Shown piece by piece: positions 9,040-18,510 of a DNA stretch of 64,000 bases. The position numbers and the translations under genes were made by a program. This DNA comes from Caryophanales bacterium UBA7278 (GTDB lineage Bacteria > Bacillota_I > Bacilli_A > RFN20 > CAG-826), in contig DKRQ01000019.1 in NCBI GenBank assembly GCA_002472275.1, forward strand, positions 163,504 to 227,503. The letters are read 5' to 3'. Position 1 is the first letter of the stretch, and every line of letters begins with the position of its first letter. A model generated the notes under the pieces. It saw only the letters and a program-made list of their open reading frames with translations. It made no database searches and was not told the DNA's origin.

Positions 9040-11589
9040 ATGAAAAAGAACGTATCCATTAGGTTGGCCGCATTGTTGCTGGCCTTTGCTCTTCCTTCGT
9101 GTGGTGCCCCAAACTCATCGCAGAGCAGCTTTTCGATTTCCTCGGATCAACCCAGCGAATCCTCTTCCATTGATTCCTCTGCGCAGTCTGGGGAGAAAGA
9201 CGAGATCCAGAAAGTTTATGACTTGTATGTAAAAAACGTTTCCGCAAGCGGGGAAGTTCCGCTTTCATACGAGGAGTGGCTCGCGACCATCAAAGGCGAA
9301 AAAGGGGATACTGGACCAAAAGGTGATTCGGGTGCTTCGGTTTTGACTGGCGAAGGCGCCCCTTTATCCACAAAAGGAAAGGACGGAGATTCTTATATCG
9401 ATCTCCTTACTTGGGATTTCTATATCAAGGTCAACGGGGTCTGGGCAAAGACGGGCAATATTTCTGGCCAGTCTTCTTCCTCCCCCGATGAAAACCCACA
9501 AGGCTTGAAGTTTTACCCTCTTGATGATGGCACTTATGGGGTTAGTTTGGATGCCGCTTTATATTTAAGCGAAATAACGGTGCCCGCCACCTATAGAGGT
9601 AAAGAGGTTACTCGGTTTTTGTGTGGAACCCCCGCAAGTCTACACGGCTTTTCAGCTATTGCAGTAAAAAAGGTAGTTCTCCCTGACACCATTACTTCAG
9701 TCGAGAAAGAAGCCTTTTATGATTGGGACTTGCTGGAATCTGTAACAATTCCTTCTGGCGAAATCGGCCCGAACGCGTTTTACGGGTGTAAAAAGTTAAG
9801 TAACGTTATTCTTGGTCACAAAGTCACCAGCATCGGATATTATGCTTTTTCAAATTGTGCTTCCCTGAAAGAGCTGGTTGTTCCCGAGGGCGTAGCATCA
9901 ATCGGGGATGGGGCTTTCGCCGGCACCAGTTTGCTCTTTTTGAGCCTCCCAGATAGTTTGATTACGATTGACGGTACCCTATTTTCGTCCATCGGCGGGC
10001 TAAGCTCTTTGCAAACATTGGTCCAAAAAGATGGGCTGTATTACATCGGTAATTCCGCAAATCCATATGTTTATTTGGCAGGGGTTGATAACAGGTCAAT
10101 GGTGTCTGCTCAAATCGCTCCAGGTTGTCGGATTGTTGGAAAACGGGCTTTTGCTGGGTGCTATAACTTACGCAACGTCGTTCTCCCATCTACGGTTGTT
10201 TCGATTGGCGAGGAGCCTTTTTCGGAATGTTCTTCGCTTTCATTTATTCAAATTCCATCCGGGGTTGTTTCTATTGCAAACGGCGCCATCGGCAATGGCG
10301 TGACCGTTTCCTTTGGCGGAACTATGAGCGAATGGGCGTTGCTTGCTGAGTTTGTTTCCGCAATCTGCTCGGACGGCTTTTACGAGGCCCCTACGCCGCC
10401 GCAGCCCGCACCGCCTGCATATCCTGACCTCAGCAACGGTGCCTCCATCACCTACTGGTGCCCGAACACCGACACCGACCTCTTCGCCCAAAAGGTCGCG
10501 GCTTTCAAACTCCTCCACCCGGAGTACAAGGGCAGCATCACCCAGCTCGCTATCCTCGGCGAAGGCGACGTCAGAAGCGAATTGAGCAAGGACGCCGAAA
10601 TCGCCGCCGACGTCTTCGAGATCGCCGACCACGACGTCGCCGATTGCGTCGATTGGCGCGCCATGACCTCCTTTGGCAAGGCCTCCGAAGTCCAGTGGAT
10701 CAAGGACATCTATGGCGAAACCGCCGTCGCCGCCGTCACGATCAAAGGCCAGGTCTATGGCCTTCCCTATCGTAACGATAACGGCTACGTCCTAACCTAC
10801 GACAAGGCCATCGTCTCTGACGAGCAGGCCAAGACCGTCGAGGGCATCATCGCCGCTTGCAAAGCCAAGAACGCCGTCTTCGGATTCGACCTCGCCAACT
10901 CCTGGTACGCCTTTGCCCCCGTTTGGGGTGCCGGTGGCAAGACCTACACCGATGCCGAAGGCGTCTTCCACTCCGAAATCGCCACTGACGCGGTCGCCAA
11001 GGCCGTCGGCGGATTCGGCAAGATCGTCAAGGATGCCGGTTCCACCTGGGTCCACAGCGACGCCGATGACAAGATGGGCGTCGAAGGCGCTGGCCGCGTT
11101 GGCGCCGTCGTCAAGTGGAACAACTACAACGCCGAGAAGAAAGCGCTTGGCGATAACCTCGGCGTCGCCCCGCTTCCTTCCTTCTCCGTCGACGGAACCT
11201 CCTACGCCCTCAAGGGCTTCCAGGGCTACAAGGCCCTCGGCATGAGGAGGGCCGCCGCCTTCACCGAAGAGAAGAGGATCGTCGCCGTCGAATTCGCGAA
11301 GTTCATGGGCTCCGACGAAGTCTCCGAAGCTCGTTTGACCCAGCTTGGCCAGGGTGTCTCCAACAAGGCCGTCATCGCCAAGACCGAACTCTGGACCAGC
11401 CCCTGGATCGCCGCTCTCACCAAGATGAGTTCCGCCGGCAACACCGTTTCTCAGGCCAACGGCTCCTCTGGCACCTTCTGGGATCCCGCCAAGGCTCTCG
11501 GCAACGCCATCAAGGGTGGCACCATCATCAATCAGCAGTCTGCCAAAGAAGCGCTTCAGCTTTGCCAGCAGGCACAGATGAGCCAGTAG
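9040..11589 (+). CDS. Chimeric lipoprotein: collagen-like segment, BspA-type LRRs and a MalE-type solute-binding domain
   Basis: This 849-residue protein has GGAGG 4 nt before ATG, then a signal peptide with lipobox PSC (Cys21). In order: serine-rich tether; short collagen-like stretch (GEKGDTGPKGDSG) with a DGDSYIDLLTWDFYIKVNG motif (~88-135); LRR_5 repeats (~165-455; ITVPATYRGKEVTRF, GPNAFYGCKKLSNVILG); a proline hinge (PTPPQPAPPAYP); then a family-1 extracellular solute-binding domain (~470-849; ITYWCPNTDTDLFAQKVAAF, VYGLPYRNDNGYVLTYDKAI). The LRR part is AT-richer than the very GC-rich binding domain, with the switch near 10,385. No transporter genes adjoin it, so it may use the permease at 48-50 kb, or use the binding domain only for adhesion. 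Confidence 0.8.
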   Translation: MKKNVSIRLAALLLAFALPSCGAPNSSQSSFSISSDQPSESSSIDSSAQSGEKDEIQKVYDLYVKNVSASGEVPLSYEEWLATIKGEKGDTGPKGDSGASVLTGEGAPLSTKGKDGDSYIDLLTWDFYIKVNGVWAKTGNISGQSSSSPDENPQGLKFYPLDDGTYGVSLDAALYLSEITVPATYRGKEVTRFLCGTPASLHGFSAIAVKKVVLPDTITSVEKEAFYDWDLLESVTIPSGEIGPNAFYGCKKLSNVILGHKVTSIGYYAFSNCASLKELVVPEGVASIGDGAFAGTSLLFLSLPDSLITIDGTLFSSIGGLSSLQTLVQKDGLYYIGNSANPYVYLAGVDNRSMVSAQIAPGCRIVGKRAFAGCYNLRNVVLPSTVVSIGEEPFSECSSLSFIQIPSGVVSIANGAIGNGVTVSFGGTMSEWALLAEFVSAICSDGFYEAPTPPQPAPPAYPDLSNGASITYWCPNTDTDLFAQKVAAFKLLHPEYKGSITQLAILGEGDVRSELSKDAEIAADVFEIADHDVADCVDWRAMTSFGKASEVQWIKDIYGETAVAAVTIKGQVYGLPYRNDNGYVLTYDKAIVSDEQAKTVEGIIAACKAKNAVFGFDLANSWYAFAPVWGAGGKTYTDAEGVFHSEIATDAVAKAVGGFGKIVKDAGSTWVHSDADDKMGVEGAGRVGAVVKWNNYNAEKKALGDNLGVAPLPSFSVDGTSYALKGFQGYKALGMRRAAAFTEEKRIVAVEFAKFMGSDEVSEARLTQLGQGVSNKAVIAKTELWTSPWIAALTKMSSAGNTVSQANGSSGTFWDPAKALGNAIKGGTIINQQSAKEALQLCQQAQMSQ

Positions 11590-11673
11590 CCCAAATTCTT
11601 TCTCTATCGATGAGGCACAATCTGGAAAGCTATATCCATGTTTTTTGTTGTTCGGCCCCAGCAAAAAACTTTG

Positions 11674-11702
11674 TTGACACCGCTTTCCTATACGCGTATA
11701 GT
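11674..11702 (+). promoter_or_regulatory. Strong promoter of the rpsL-rpsG-fusA operon
   Basis: TTGACA (11674-11679), 17-nt spacer, TATAGT (11697-11702). A perfect 14-bp palindrome CTATACGCGTATAG (11688-11701) overlaps the -10 box and could be an operator. Confidence 0.85.
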
Positions 11703-11746
11703 CTCCCTCGGACATAAGTAAAGAGGCTTTCGCCCGCTTTATTTAA

Positions 11747-11767
11747 CCCGGTGGTTGATACACCGGG
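11747..11767 (+). promoter_or_regulatory. Leader hairpin in the rpsL 5' UTR
   Basis: CCCGGTG and CACCGGG pair around a 7-nt loop. It ends about 14 nt before the AAGGAGA ribosome site of rpsL. It could be a regulatory leader structure; no U-tract follows. Confidence 0.4.
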
Positions 11768-11794
11768 GCATGTGTGAATTAAGGAGAACACAAA

Positions 11795-12214
11795 ATGCCA
11801 ACCATTAACCAACTAGTTCGGCAGGGTCGCCAGTCCGCGGCCAAGAAGTCCAAAACCCCTGCTCTAGGCAAGAGGTGGAACTCGCTGAACAAACGCTCCT
11901 CGGATCAGCCCTCCGCTCAAAAGCGCGGCGTCTGCACCCGTGTGGGCACCATGACCCCGAAGAAACCGAACTCGGCTCTTCGCAAATACGCTCGTGTCCG
12001 TCTTAGCAACGGTTACGAAGTCACCGCCTACATCGGCGGCGAAGGACACAACCTACAGGAGCACTCGACCGTTATGATCCGCGGCGGCCGTGTCAAAGAC
12101 CTCCCTGGTGTCCGTTACCACATCATCCGCGGAACCCTCGACTGCGCCGGCATCGACGCCCGTCGTCAGGGACGCTCCCTCTACGGCACCAAGAAGCCGA
12201 AGGCGAGCAAATAA
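11795..12214 (+). CDS. rpsL: Ribosomal protein uS12
   Basis: This 139-residue protein is the full length of bacterial S12, the decoding-centre protein of the 30S subunit. It begins [12 protein letters not shown] and contains the invariant [30 protein letters not shown] and [10 protein letters not shown] blocks. AAGGAG lies 8 nt before ATG. It is first in the str operon, 18 bp before rpsG. Confidence 0.98.
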   Translation: MPTINQLVRQGRQSAAKKSKTPALGKRWNSLNKRSSDQPSAQKRGVCTRVGTMTPKKPNSALRKYARVRLSNGYEVTAYIGGEGHNLQEHSTVMIRGGRVKDLPGVRYHIIRGTLDCAGIDARRQGRSLYGTKKPKASK

Positions 12215-12232
12215 GGAAAGGAGAACTAGACC

Positions 12233-12703
12233 ATGCCAAGAAAAGGTGCTGTCGAGAAACGTGATGTTCTTCCCGACCCAGTATATAACTCCAAACTCGT
12301 CACCCGCTTGATCAACCGCGTCATGTACGACGGCAAGAGGGGCACTGCGCAGACCATCATCTACAAGGCCTTCAAGCAGATCGAGGACAAGACCGGCAAA
12401 CCCGCCATCGACGTGTTCGCCACCGCCATCAACAACATCATGCCCGAAGTCGAACTCAAGGTTCGCCGCATCGGCGCCGCCAACTACCAGGTCCCCGTCG
12501 AGGTCTCTCCCGCCAGGAAGCAGACCCTTGGCCTCCGCTGGCTCGTCACCTATTCCCGCCTCCGTGGCGAGAAGACGATGGAAGACAAGCTCGCCAACGA
12601 GATCATCGATGCCGCCAACGGCGTCGGCGCTTCCGTCAAGAAGAAACAAGACGTCCACAAAATGGCCGAAGCCAACAAGGCTTACGCCCACTATCGCTGG
12701 TAA
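12233..12703 (+). CDS. rpsG: Ribosomal protein uS7
   Basis: This 156-residue protein is full length for S7, which nucleates assembly of the 30S head. Conserved blocks include [48 protein letters not shown] and a C-terminal [21 protein letters not shown] site precedes the ATG, and it lies between rpsL and fusA. Confidence 0.98.
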   Translation: MPRKGAVEKRDVLPDPVYNSKLVTRLINRVMYDGKRGTAQTIIYKAFKQIEDKTGKPAIDVFATAINNIMPEVELKVRRIGAANYQVPVEVSPARKQTLGLRWLVTYSRLRGEKTMEDKLANEIIDAANGVGASVKKKQDVHKMAEANKAYAHYRW

Positions 12704-12718
12704 TAAGGAGAAAAGACC

Positions 12719-14821
12719 ATGGCTGAAAACGAAATCAACATCAAAGAAGCTGAGTCTTACGACCTCCCTCATACCCGCAACATCGGCATCATGGCCCACA
12801 TCGACGCGGGCAAGACCACCACGACCGAGCGTATCCTCTATTACACCGGCCGTTCGCACAAAATCGGCGAAGTCCACGAAGGCACCGCCACCATGGACTG
12901 GATGGCCCAAGAGCAGGAGAGGGGTATCACCATCACCTCTTCCGCGACCACTTGCTTCTGGAAGGGCAACCGCTTCAACATCATCGACACTCCGGGGCAC
13001 GTCGACTTCACCGTCGAAGTCGAGCGTTCCCTCCGCGTCCTTGACGGCGCGGTGACCGTCCTCGACTCCAAAAACGGCGTCGAGCCCCAGACCGAAACCG
13101 TCTGGCGCCAGGGCACCAAGTACAATGTCCCCCGTATCGTCTTCTGCAACAAGATGGACGCTACCGGCGCTGACTTCGACATGTGCGTCGCCTCCCTCCA
13201 TGAGAGGCTCGCCGCCAACGCCGCCGCCATCCAATACCCGATCGGCAAGGAATCCTATCTCAAGGGTTGCTGCGACATCATCGAGCGCAAAGCCTACATC
13301 TATGGCGACGATAAGGCCGATGCCCCGACGATCACCGACATCCCGGCCGAGTACAAAGACAAGTGCGAAGAGCTCCGTGGCATCCTCCTCGAGAAGCTCG
13401 CCGCCTTCGACGATGACCTCATGATGATGGTCCTCGAAGGGGAAGAACCCTCCGTCGAACTCATCAAGGCCACCATCCGCAAAGCCGTTTTGACCGGCAC
13501 GTTCTTCCCGGTCCTCTGCGGTTCCGCTTACAAGAACAAATGCATCCAGCCGCTCCTCGACGCGGTCGTCGACTACCTCCCCTCTCCGCTAGACATCGCG
13601 GGTGAGAAGGGAACCTTGGATGGCGAACCCTACGTCTGCGAGGCGGATGACAAGAAGCCGTTCGTCGGTCTTGCCTTCAAGATCGCGACCGACCCCTTCA
13701 TCGGACGTCTTGCTTACGTCCGTGTCTACCAGGGCGTCCTCCGCTCTGGCTCCTACGTCCTCAACTCCTCCAAAGGAGGCAAGGAACGTATCGCCCGTTT
13801 GGTTCTTATGCACGCCAACCACCGTCAGGAGGTCGAATCCCTCCACGCCGGTGAGATCGGCGCTGTCGTCGGCCTCAAGAACACGACCACCGGTGACTCT
13901 CTAACCGATGAGAATTGCCCGGTCATCCTCGAGTCCCTCTCCTTCCCCGAACCCGTTTTGGAGGAAGCGGTGGAACCCAAGACCAAAGCCGACCAAGAAA
14001 AGATGACGGCTGCGCTTCTAAAGCTAGCCGAAGAAGACCCGACCTTCCGCGTCCACACCGATCCCGACTCCGGCCAGACCATCATCGCCGGCGTTGGCGA
14101 GCTCCAGCTCGACATCCTCGTCGATCGTATGCGCCGCGAATTCAAGGTCGACGTCAACGTGGGCGCCCCGCAGGTCAACTACCGCGAGACGATCCGCAAG
14201 ACCGGCGAGGCCCAGGGCCGCTATGTCAAGCAGTCTGGTGGCCATGGTCAGTACGGTGACGTCTGGGTTCGTTTCGAACCCAACCCCGGCAAGGGCTTCG
14301 AGTTCGTCGATGCCATCGTCGGCGGCGCCGTTCCGAAGGAGTTCATCAAGCCGACCCAACAGGGTCTAGAGGACTCCATGAACCGCGGTCTCATCGCCGG
14401 TTACCCCGCGATCGACATCAAGTGCACCCTCTTCGACGGGTCCTACCACGATGTTGACTCCTCGGAAGCCGCTTATAAGATCGCCGCGTCCTTGGCCCTC
14501 AAAGAGGCCGCCAAGAAATGCGACCCCGTCATCCTCGAACCGATCATGAAGGTCGAGATCACCGTTCCCGAACAGTACTACGGTGACGTCATCGGCGACG
14601 TGGCCCGTCGTCGTGGCATCATGACCGGCGAAACCCAACGCGGCAACGCCAAGCAAGTCGACTGCGAAATCCCCCTCTCTGAGATGTTCGGCTACGTCAC
14701 CGACCTCCGTTCTCTCACCCAGGGTCGTGGAAACTTCACGATGCAGTTCGACCACTATGGCGAATGCCCGCGCTTCATCCAGGACGAGATCATCAAGAAG
14801 TCGTCCATGAGCAATCGGTAA
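12719..14821 (+). CDS. fusA: Elongation factor G
   Basis: This 700-residue translational GTPase catalyses ribosomal translocation. The G domain shows the P-loop [19 protein letters not shown], the switch-region [18 protein letters not shown] and NKMD. Domain IV and V blocks ([34 protein letters not shown]) are intact. A GGAG site lies 9 nt before ATG, 15 bp after rpsG. Confidence 0.98.
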   Translation: MAENEINIKEAESYDLPHTRNIGIMAHIDAGKTTTTERILYYTGRSHKIGEVHEGTATMDWMAQEQERGITITSSATTCFWKGNRFNIIDTPGHVDFTVEVERSLRVLDGAVTVLDSKNGVEPQTETVWRQGTKYNVPRIVFCNKMDATGADFDMCVASLHERLAANAAAIQYPIGKESYLKGCCDIIERKAYIYGDDKADAPTITDIPAEYKDKCEELRGILLEKLAAFDDDLMMMVLEGEEPSVELIKATIRKAVLTGTFFPVLCGSAYKNKCIQPLLDAVVDYLPSPLDIAGEKGTLDGEPYVCEADDKKPFVGLAFKIATDPFIGRLAYVRVYQGVLRSGSYVLNSSKGGKERIARLVLMHANHRQEVESLHAGEIGAVVGLKNTTTGDSLTDENCPVILESLSFPEPVLEEAVEPKTKADQEKMTAALLKLAEEDPTFRVHTDPDSGQTIIAGVGELQLDILVDRMRREFKVDVNVGAPQVNYRETIRKTGEAQGRYVKQSGGHGQYGDVWVRFEPNPGKGFEFVDAIVGGAVPKEFIKPTQQGLEDSMNRGLIAGYPAIDIKCTLFDGSYHDVDSSEAAYKIAASLALKEAAKKCDPVILEPIMKVEITVPEQYYGDVIGDVARRRGIMTGETQRGNAKQVDCEIPLSEMFGYVTDLRSLTQGRGNFTMQFDHYGECPRFIQDEIIKKSSMSNR

Positions 14822-14839
14822 TACCTACTTAAAGTAGGA

Positions 14840-14868
14840 TTGCCAAACCAAAGCGATTGCCCTATCAT
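14840..14868 (+). promoter_or_regulatory. Promoter of tuf
   Basis: TTGCCA (14840-14845), 17 nt, TATCAT (14863-14868). A small perfect hairpin CCTACTT-A-AAGTAGG (14824-14838) just upstream lies right after the fusA stop. Confidence 0.6.
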
Positions 14869-14908
14869 AACTACGCCAATCTAGAAACCAATTGGAGGAA
14901 AACTACTC

Positions 14909-16102
14909 ATGGCAAAAGAAAAATTCAACCGTGACCGCGTCCACATTAACGTTGGTACCATCGGCCACGTTGACCACGGCAAGACCACCCTTACCGCGGC
15001 CATCACCCACGTCCTCTCCCTCAAGGGCCTAGCCAAGGATATGGCTTACGGCGCCATCGACGCCACCCCTGAAGAAAGGGCTCGTGGTATCACGATCAAC
15101 TCGGCCCACGTCGAGTACGCGACCGAAAAGCGTCACTACGCTCACGTCGACTGCCCGGGGCACGCCGACTACATCAAGAACATGATCACCGGCGCCGCCC
15201 AGATGGACGCTGCCATCCTCGTCGTCGCCGCTACCGACGGCGTCATGCCGCAGACCAAAGAGCACGTCTTGCTCGCCCGTCAGGTCGGTGTTCCTCAGAT
15301 CATCGTCTTCCTCAACAAGTGCGATATGGTCGATGACCCCGAACTCATTGACCTCGTCGAAATGGACGTCCGCGAACTCCTCAACTCCTATGACTTCCCT
15401 GGTGATGAAATCCCCGTCATCCGCGGTTCCGCCCTCAAGGCCGGCCAGGCCACTTCCGCCGATGCTCCTGAAGCCAAGTGCATCATCGAGCTCATGGAAG
15501 CCCTCGACACCTATGTCAAGGAACCCGTCCGCGACGATGCGAAGCCCTTCCTTCTCCCGATCGAAGACGTCATGACCATCTCCGGCCGTGGCACCGTCGT
15601 CACCGGCCGTGTCGAGCGTGGTGTCATCAAGCTCAACGACGAAGCCGAAATCGTCGGTATCCGTCCGACCCAGAAGACCGTCGTCACCGGCCTCGAAATG
15701 TTCCGCAAGACCCTCGACTTCGCTCAGGGCGGCGACAACATCGGTGCCCTTCTCCGTGGTATCACCCATGACCAGGTCGAGCGTGGCCAAGTCCTCGCCA
15801 AGCCGGGCTCCATCGTCCCCCACGACAAGTTCACCGCTACCACCTACATCCTCAAGAAGGAAGAAGGTGGCCGTCACACTCACTTCCTCAACGGTTATCG
15901 TCCTCAGTTCTTCTTCAGGACCACTGACATCACTGGCACCATCACCCTCCCCGCTGGGACCGACATGGTCATGCCTGGTGACAACGTCACCTTCACCGTC
16001 GAACTCATCCACCCCATCGCCATGGAAAAGGGAACCAAGTTCTCCATCCGTGAAGGTGGTAGGACCGTCGGCGCCGGCACCGTTGCCGAAATTCTCCACT
16101 GA
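14909..16102 (+). CDS. tuf: Elongation factor Tu
   Basis: This 397-residue GTPase delivers aminoacyl-tRNA to the ribosome. G1 [14 protein letters not shown], the [13 protein letters not shown] switch I, DCPGHADY and NKCDMVDD are intact, and the C-terminal domains end with [16 protein letters not shown] stands 11 nt before ATG. It has its own promoter in the fusA-tuf gap and a terminator after the stop. Confidence 0.98.
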   Translation: MAKEKFNRDRVHINVGTIGHVDHGKTTLTAAITHVLSLKGLAKDMAYGAIDATPEERARGITINSAHVEYATEKRHYAHVDCPGHADYIKNMITGAAQMDAAILVVAATDGVMPQTKEHVLLARQVGVPQIIVFLNKCDMVDDPELIDLVEMDVRELLNSYDFPGDEIPVIRGSALKAGQATSADAPEAKCIIELMEALDTYVKEPVRDDAKPFLLPIEDVMTISGRGTVVTGRVERGVIKLNDEAEIVGIRPTQKTVVTGLEMFRKTLDFAQGGDNIGALLRGITHDQVERGQVLAKPGSIVPHDKFTATTYILKKEEGGRHTHFLNGYRPQFFFRTTDITGTITLPAGTDMVMPGDNVTFTVELIHPIAMEKGTKFSIREGGRTVGAGTVAEILH

Positions 16103-16122
16103 TCATCCTAATCATTGGATAC

Positions 16123-16153
16123 AGCCTCATTCCTTCGGGAGTGGGGCTTTTTC
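16123..16153 (+). terminator. Rho-independent terminator of tuf
   Basis: AGCCTCATTCC, a short TTC loop and GGAGTGGGGCT pair, followed by TTTTTC. Confidence 0.75.
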
Positions 16154-16247
16154 TATCGATTCTCCAAACTCTATGGTGGCTAAAAGCGGTCAAAAAGAAA
16201 GCATTGTCCTTTTTTCGATATTGAACTGCTTTCCTCCGTTTTACCCA

Positions 16248-16330
16248 TATAATAAAAACGCCTCCTTTGGGTATGGATATTTAGTTCTGGGGAGAACCAT
16301 GAATACCATACTTCGAAAGAGGCTTTTCCA
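16248..16330 (+). ncRNA. Candidate ~70-nt hairpin RNA with its own -10 box
   Basis: TATAAT (16248-16253) is followed, after the same 6-nt spacing seen at leaderless genes, by G16260. That base starts a long imperfect hairpin (GCCTC..GTATGG..TATT..GTTCT-GGGG-AGAAC..AATA..CCATA..GAGGC) ending at 16323 in TTTT. The arms pair over most of ~30 nt. No reading frame uses it. It could instead be a degenerate inverted-repeat element. Confidence 0.4.
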
Positions 16331-16449
16331 ACTAAAAGCAGTTTTCGACTACAAAGTTGCATTTAGTTTGTCAGTTGGCGGGTTTTTTCTTGCTTGATCA
16401 TATGAGGAAGAACTCATCCTTTTTTCTCACCAATGAATGAAATGAGGCC

Positions 16450-16625
16450 TATAATATTCCGCAGGAGAATGATCCGTATCATTGTCCACCAAATCAAATC
16501 GATTCTTGCGGGTTCCCAATGCTTAACGGCATTCCCGGAGATAGCAAGCCCTTGATTAAAGCCGATGGCTTTACTGGTTGGGATCAGTTAGGGCTTGCGA
16601 TAAGACTCCTTCGCGGAGTTTTTTG
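16450..16625 (+). ncRNA. Candidate structured small RNA with promoter and terminator, family not recognised
   Basis: TATAAT (16450-16455) precedes a ~160-nt segment without a reading frame. Visible helices are AATGAT-CCGT-ATCATT; AATGC-TTAACG-GCATT, flanked by CTTGC and GCAAG; and a longer stem GCAAGCCCT/AGGGCTTGC enclosing TGAT/ATCA and AAAGCC-GAT-GGCTTT. It ends with ACTCC-TTCGC-GGAGT and a TTTTTT tract. The early CTTGC could also compete for GCAAG, so two folds are possible. It does not match 6S, SRP, RNase P, tmRNA or T-box landmarks that I know. Confidence 0.45.
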
Positions 16626-16631
16626 ATGAAA

Positions 16632-16699
16632 GGCTCTCTAAACTCTAAGGTGGTTAGCCAGAAAAGCCAACCACCTTAGAGTTTAGAGAACCGCTTTTT
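16632..16699 (+). repeat. Long near-perfect inverted repeat with T-tract; a diverged half copy lies at 16157
   Basis: Arms of about 25 nt (CTCTAAACTCTAAGGTGGTT and its complement) surround a loop containing AGCCAGAAAAGCC, and six T follow. A diverged copy of one arm, TCTCCAAACTCTATGGTGGC, stands at 16157-16177 behind tuf. It may be a terminator or a small mobile repeat. Confidence 0.5.
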
Positions 16700-16774
16700 T
16701 CTACGGGGCGACGAGAAAAACGCCTTTTTCGTAGGAATTTACCGGATATTTCGGTCAATTTCCGCCAAGAAATG

Positions 16775-16795
16775 CGCCTCAAATTCGAAGAGGCG
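16775..16795 (-). terminator. Hairpin downstream of the minus-strand operon
   Basis: CGCCTC and GAGGCG pair around a 9-nt loop, 26 bp past the stop of the gene ending at 16822. The following T-tract is weak. Confidence 0.4.
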
Positions 16796-16821
16796 ATTAT
16801 GAAAGATAACCGCGCACAGGC

Positions 16822-18510
16822 TTAAAAGGTCCGTAAGTTGGAAGTGTTCGTGGCGAAGATGGAGAGTTGGGCAAGCGGGTCGTCGAAGAAAGGCTGTTGT
16901 TCGTCGATTCGATAGATGACCCCGTTCTTTTCGGGGTATTGGCTATAAAAGTCGCCATAGTATTGGGATGGAATTTTGGCCGGGACAAAGAACTCCTCGT
17001 AGCCTTTCCTGGCCTCGTTCAACGCTGAAAAGAAGGCTTCCGACCTCGGGTCGGGATAATCCTTGGAAAGGTAGACGAAGGGGAAGGGGACGTTGACGGG
17101 TTCGGAGAAGAACGACGCGCCTAGCGCCTCCTTTGCCTTCTCGAAGTGGGCTTTCGCGGCGCCTTCCTTCCAGATGTCGGTGGTCCGCATCGCCCTCACG
17201 AGGTCGGCGTAAGGGGTGCCTTCCTTAAACGAATGGCCATCCCATTCACGTTTTTCGGAGAGAGAAGCCCCGCCTTGGTAGACGCAGTCGAAACCCTTGT
17301 CGAACTTCGGCGTCAGCGACCCGCCATAGAAGGTCCTTGTTTGTTCTAGCAGCGCGAGAAGGCCGAGTCGGAAGTTCCTGTTGTTGAGGGCCTCACAGGA
17401 ACGTCTGTCGCCCTTGCCGTTTTGCAGAGCCCTCAGAAAGCCGGGCGCGGGCAAGGCGGGGATCAGGTACTCGTCATATTCTACGGGGCTTTCCCTTCCT
17501 GAGAACTTGAAGAAGCGATCCACCTTGCCATCGAGGAAATCGCTGAACTCGCCCCCTCCCTCCTGGAGTTCCTTGATTTCGTGGATGACGTCCTCGCCCT
17601 TGGCGTCCTCGCGGGCCGTGCGGGTCCAGTGTGTGGCGTCGGTTTTCTCTTGATAGAAGCCGGTGCAGATCCCGGGCTCATAAGCGTAGTTGAGCCCCGT
17701 GTTGAAGATATCGCCCTTAAGCGGGGAGTCGAAGAGGGCGCTGTATCGGAACAATTTGTCGTCGGCGACGTCGATTTGCCCCGCGTAATCGATCCCTCCT
17801 ATCGGCAGCCGGTCCTTGCAAAGGATCTTGCAATAGCTGGAATTGTTGAAGGAGCCGACGAAGTCCTTCGCGGTGATCTTCTGGTAGGGCTCGCCGGTTT
17901 CAGAATGGTAAATCCAGCAGTCCTTGATCCGCACGATATAATCCATGTTCTTTTCGTCGTATTCGACGGATTCTGCCAAGTCGAGGATCGGCTCATCCCC
18001 ATCCCACCCTTTGAAAAGGCCGCGGGAATTGGAAAAGGTGGTGCAAACGGCCCCGTTCACGGTGACCGTGTCCTTGATGGTGTAGCCAAAGCCTTGCAAT
18101 GCGTCCACGACTTCCTGCCTTCGCTTTGGTTTTTGCTTTCTGATTGCGAGGTAGTGGTCCCGTTTGATAGGTTCGGTCACACAGACTGCGTCGGAAAGGT
18201 TGTCCCATACGAACTCTCCCGCGTATTCTTTTTCACGGTTGATGGAGTAGAAGCGGGTCATGAACGGACTTCCGGAAAGCCGGTCGGTCAGGGAGAAATA
18301 GCCCTCGTCCTGGAGCCAAGCCTCGAGCTTTGCGGTTTCCAAAAGCCTTTCGTCGCCGCTGAGTCTCATCACCTTTTGGAAAGAGTCGCAGAAATCGAGG
18401 TAGGCCTTCCGAGTGGGGACGTATGGCTCCTCCGATGCTGCCGGGGTTTGCCCACAGGAAAAGCAAAGGAGGAAGGCGAACGCGAAAATAGGGGCCTTGG
18501 CTTCGTTCAT
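16822..18510 (-). CDS. Lipoprotein resembling an oligopeptide-binding protein (OppA-like)
   Basis: This 562-residue protein has a signal peptide with lipobox CFSC (Cys19). The length and the loose pattern of the body (ITAKDFVGSFNN; YAYEPGICTGFYQEK; a late SQYYGDFYSQYPEKNGV) suggest the family-5 solute-binding fold used by Opp-type transporters, but similarity is weak to my eye. No permease genes lie nearby. It overlaps the upstream V8-like protease gene by 4 bp, so a secreted protease and a possible peptide-binding protein are co-expressed, which fits peptide scavenging. It could be another large lipoprotein class. Confidence 0.5.
   Translation of the reverse strand: MNEAKAPIFAFAFLLCFSCGQTPAASEEPYVPTRKAYLDFCDSFQKVMRLSGDERLLETAKLEAWLQDEGYFSLTDRLSGSPFMTRFYSINREKEYAGEFVWDNLSDAVCVTEPIKRDHYLAIRKQKPKRRQEVVDALQGFGYTIKDTVTVNGAVCTTFSNSRGLFKGWDGDEPILDLAESVEYDEKNMDYIVRIKDCWIYHSETGEPYQKITAKDFVGSFNNSSYCKILCKDRLPIGGIDYAGQIDVADDKLFRYSALFDSPLKGDIFNTGLNYAYEPGICTGFYQEKTDATHWTRTAREDAKGEDVIHEIKELQEGGGEFSDFLDGKVDRFFKFSGRESPVEYDEYLIPALPAPGFLRALQNGKGDRRSCEALNNRNFRLGLLALLEQTRTFYGGSLTPKFDKGFDCVYQGGASLSEKREWDGHSFKEGTPYADLVRAMRTTDIWKEGAAKAHFEKAKEALGASFFSEPVNVPFPFVYLSKDYPDPRSEAFFSALNEARKGYEEFFVPAKIPSQYYGDFYSQYPEKNGVIYRIDEQQPFFDDPLAQLSIFATNTSNLRTF

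Noticed and set aside
10792..11715. Minus-strand frame of 307 codons opposite the solute-binding half of the chimeric lipoprotein
   Set aside because: Shadow frame without ribosome site; composition Gly/Asp-rich.
15029..16099. Minus-strand frame of 356 codons opposite tuf
   Set aside because: Shadow of the highly biased tuf codons.
16450..16625. 6S RNA, SRP RNA, tmRNA or a T-box leader
   Set aside because: The landmarks I know for these families are not visible, and no gene follows on the plus strand to be controlled. Left as an unassigned RNA.
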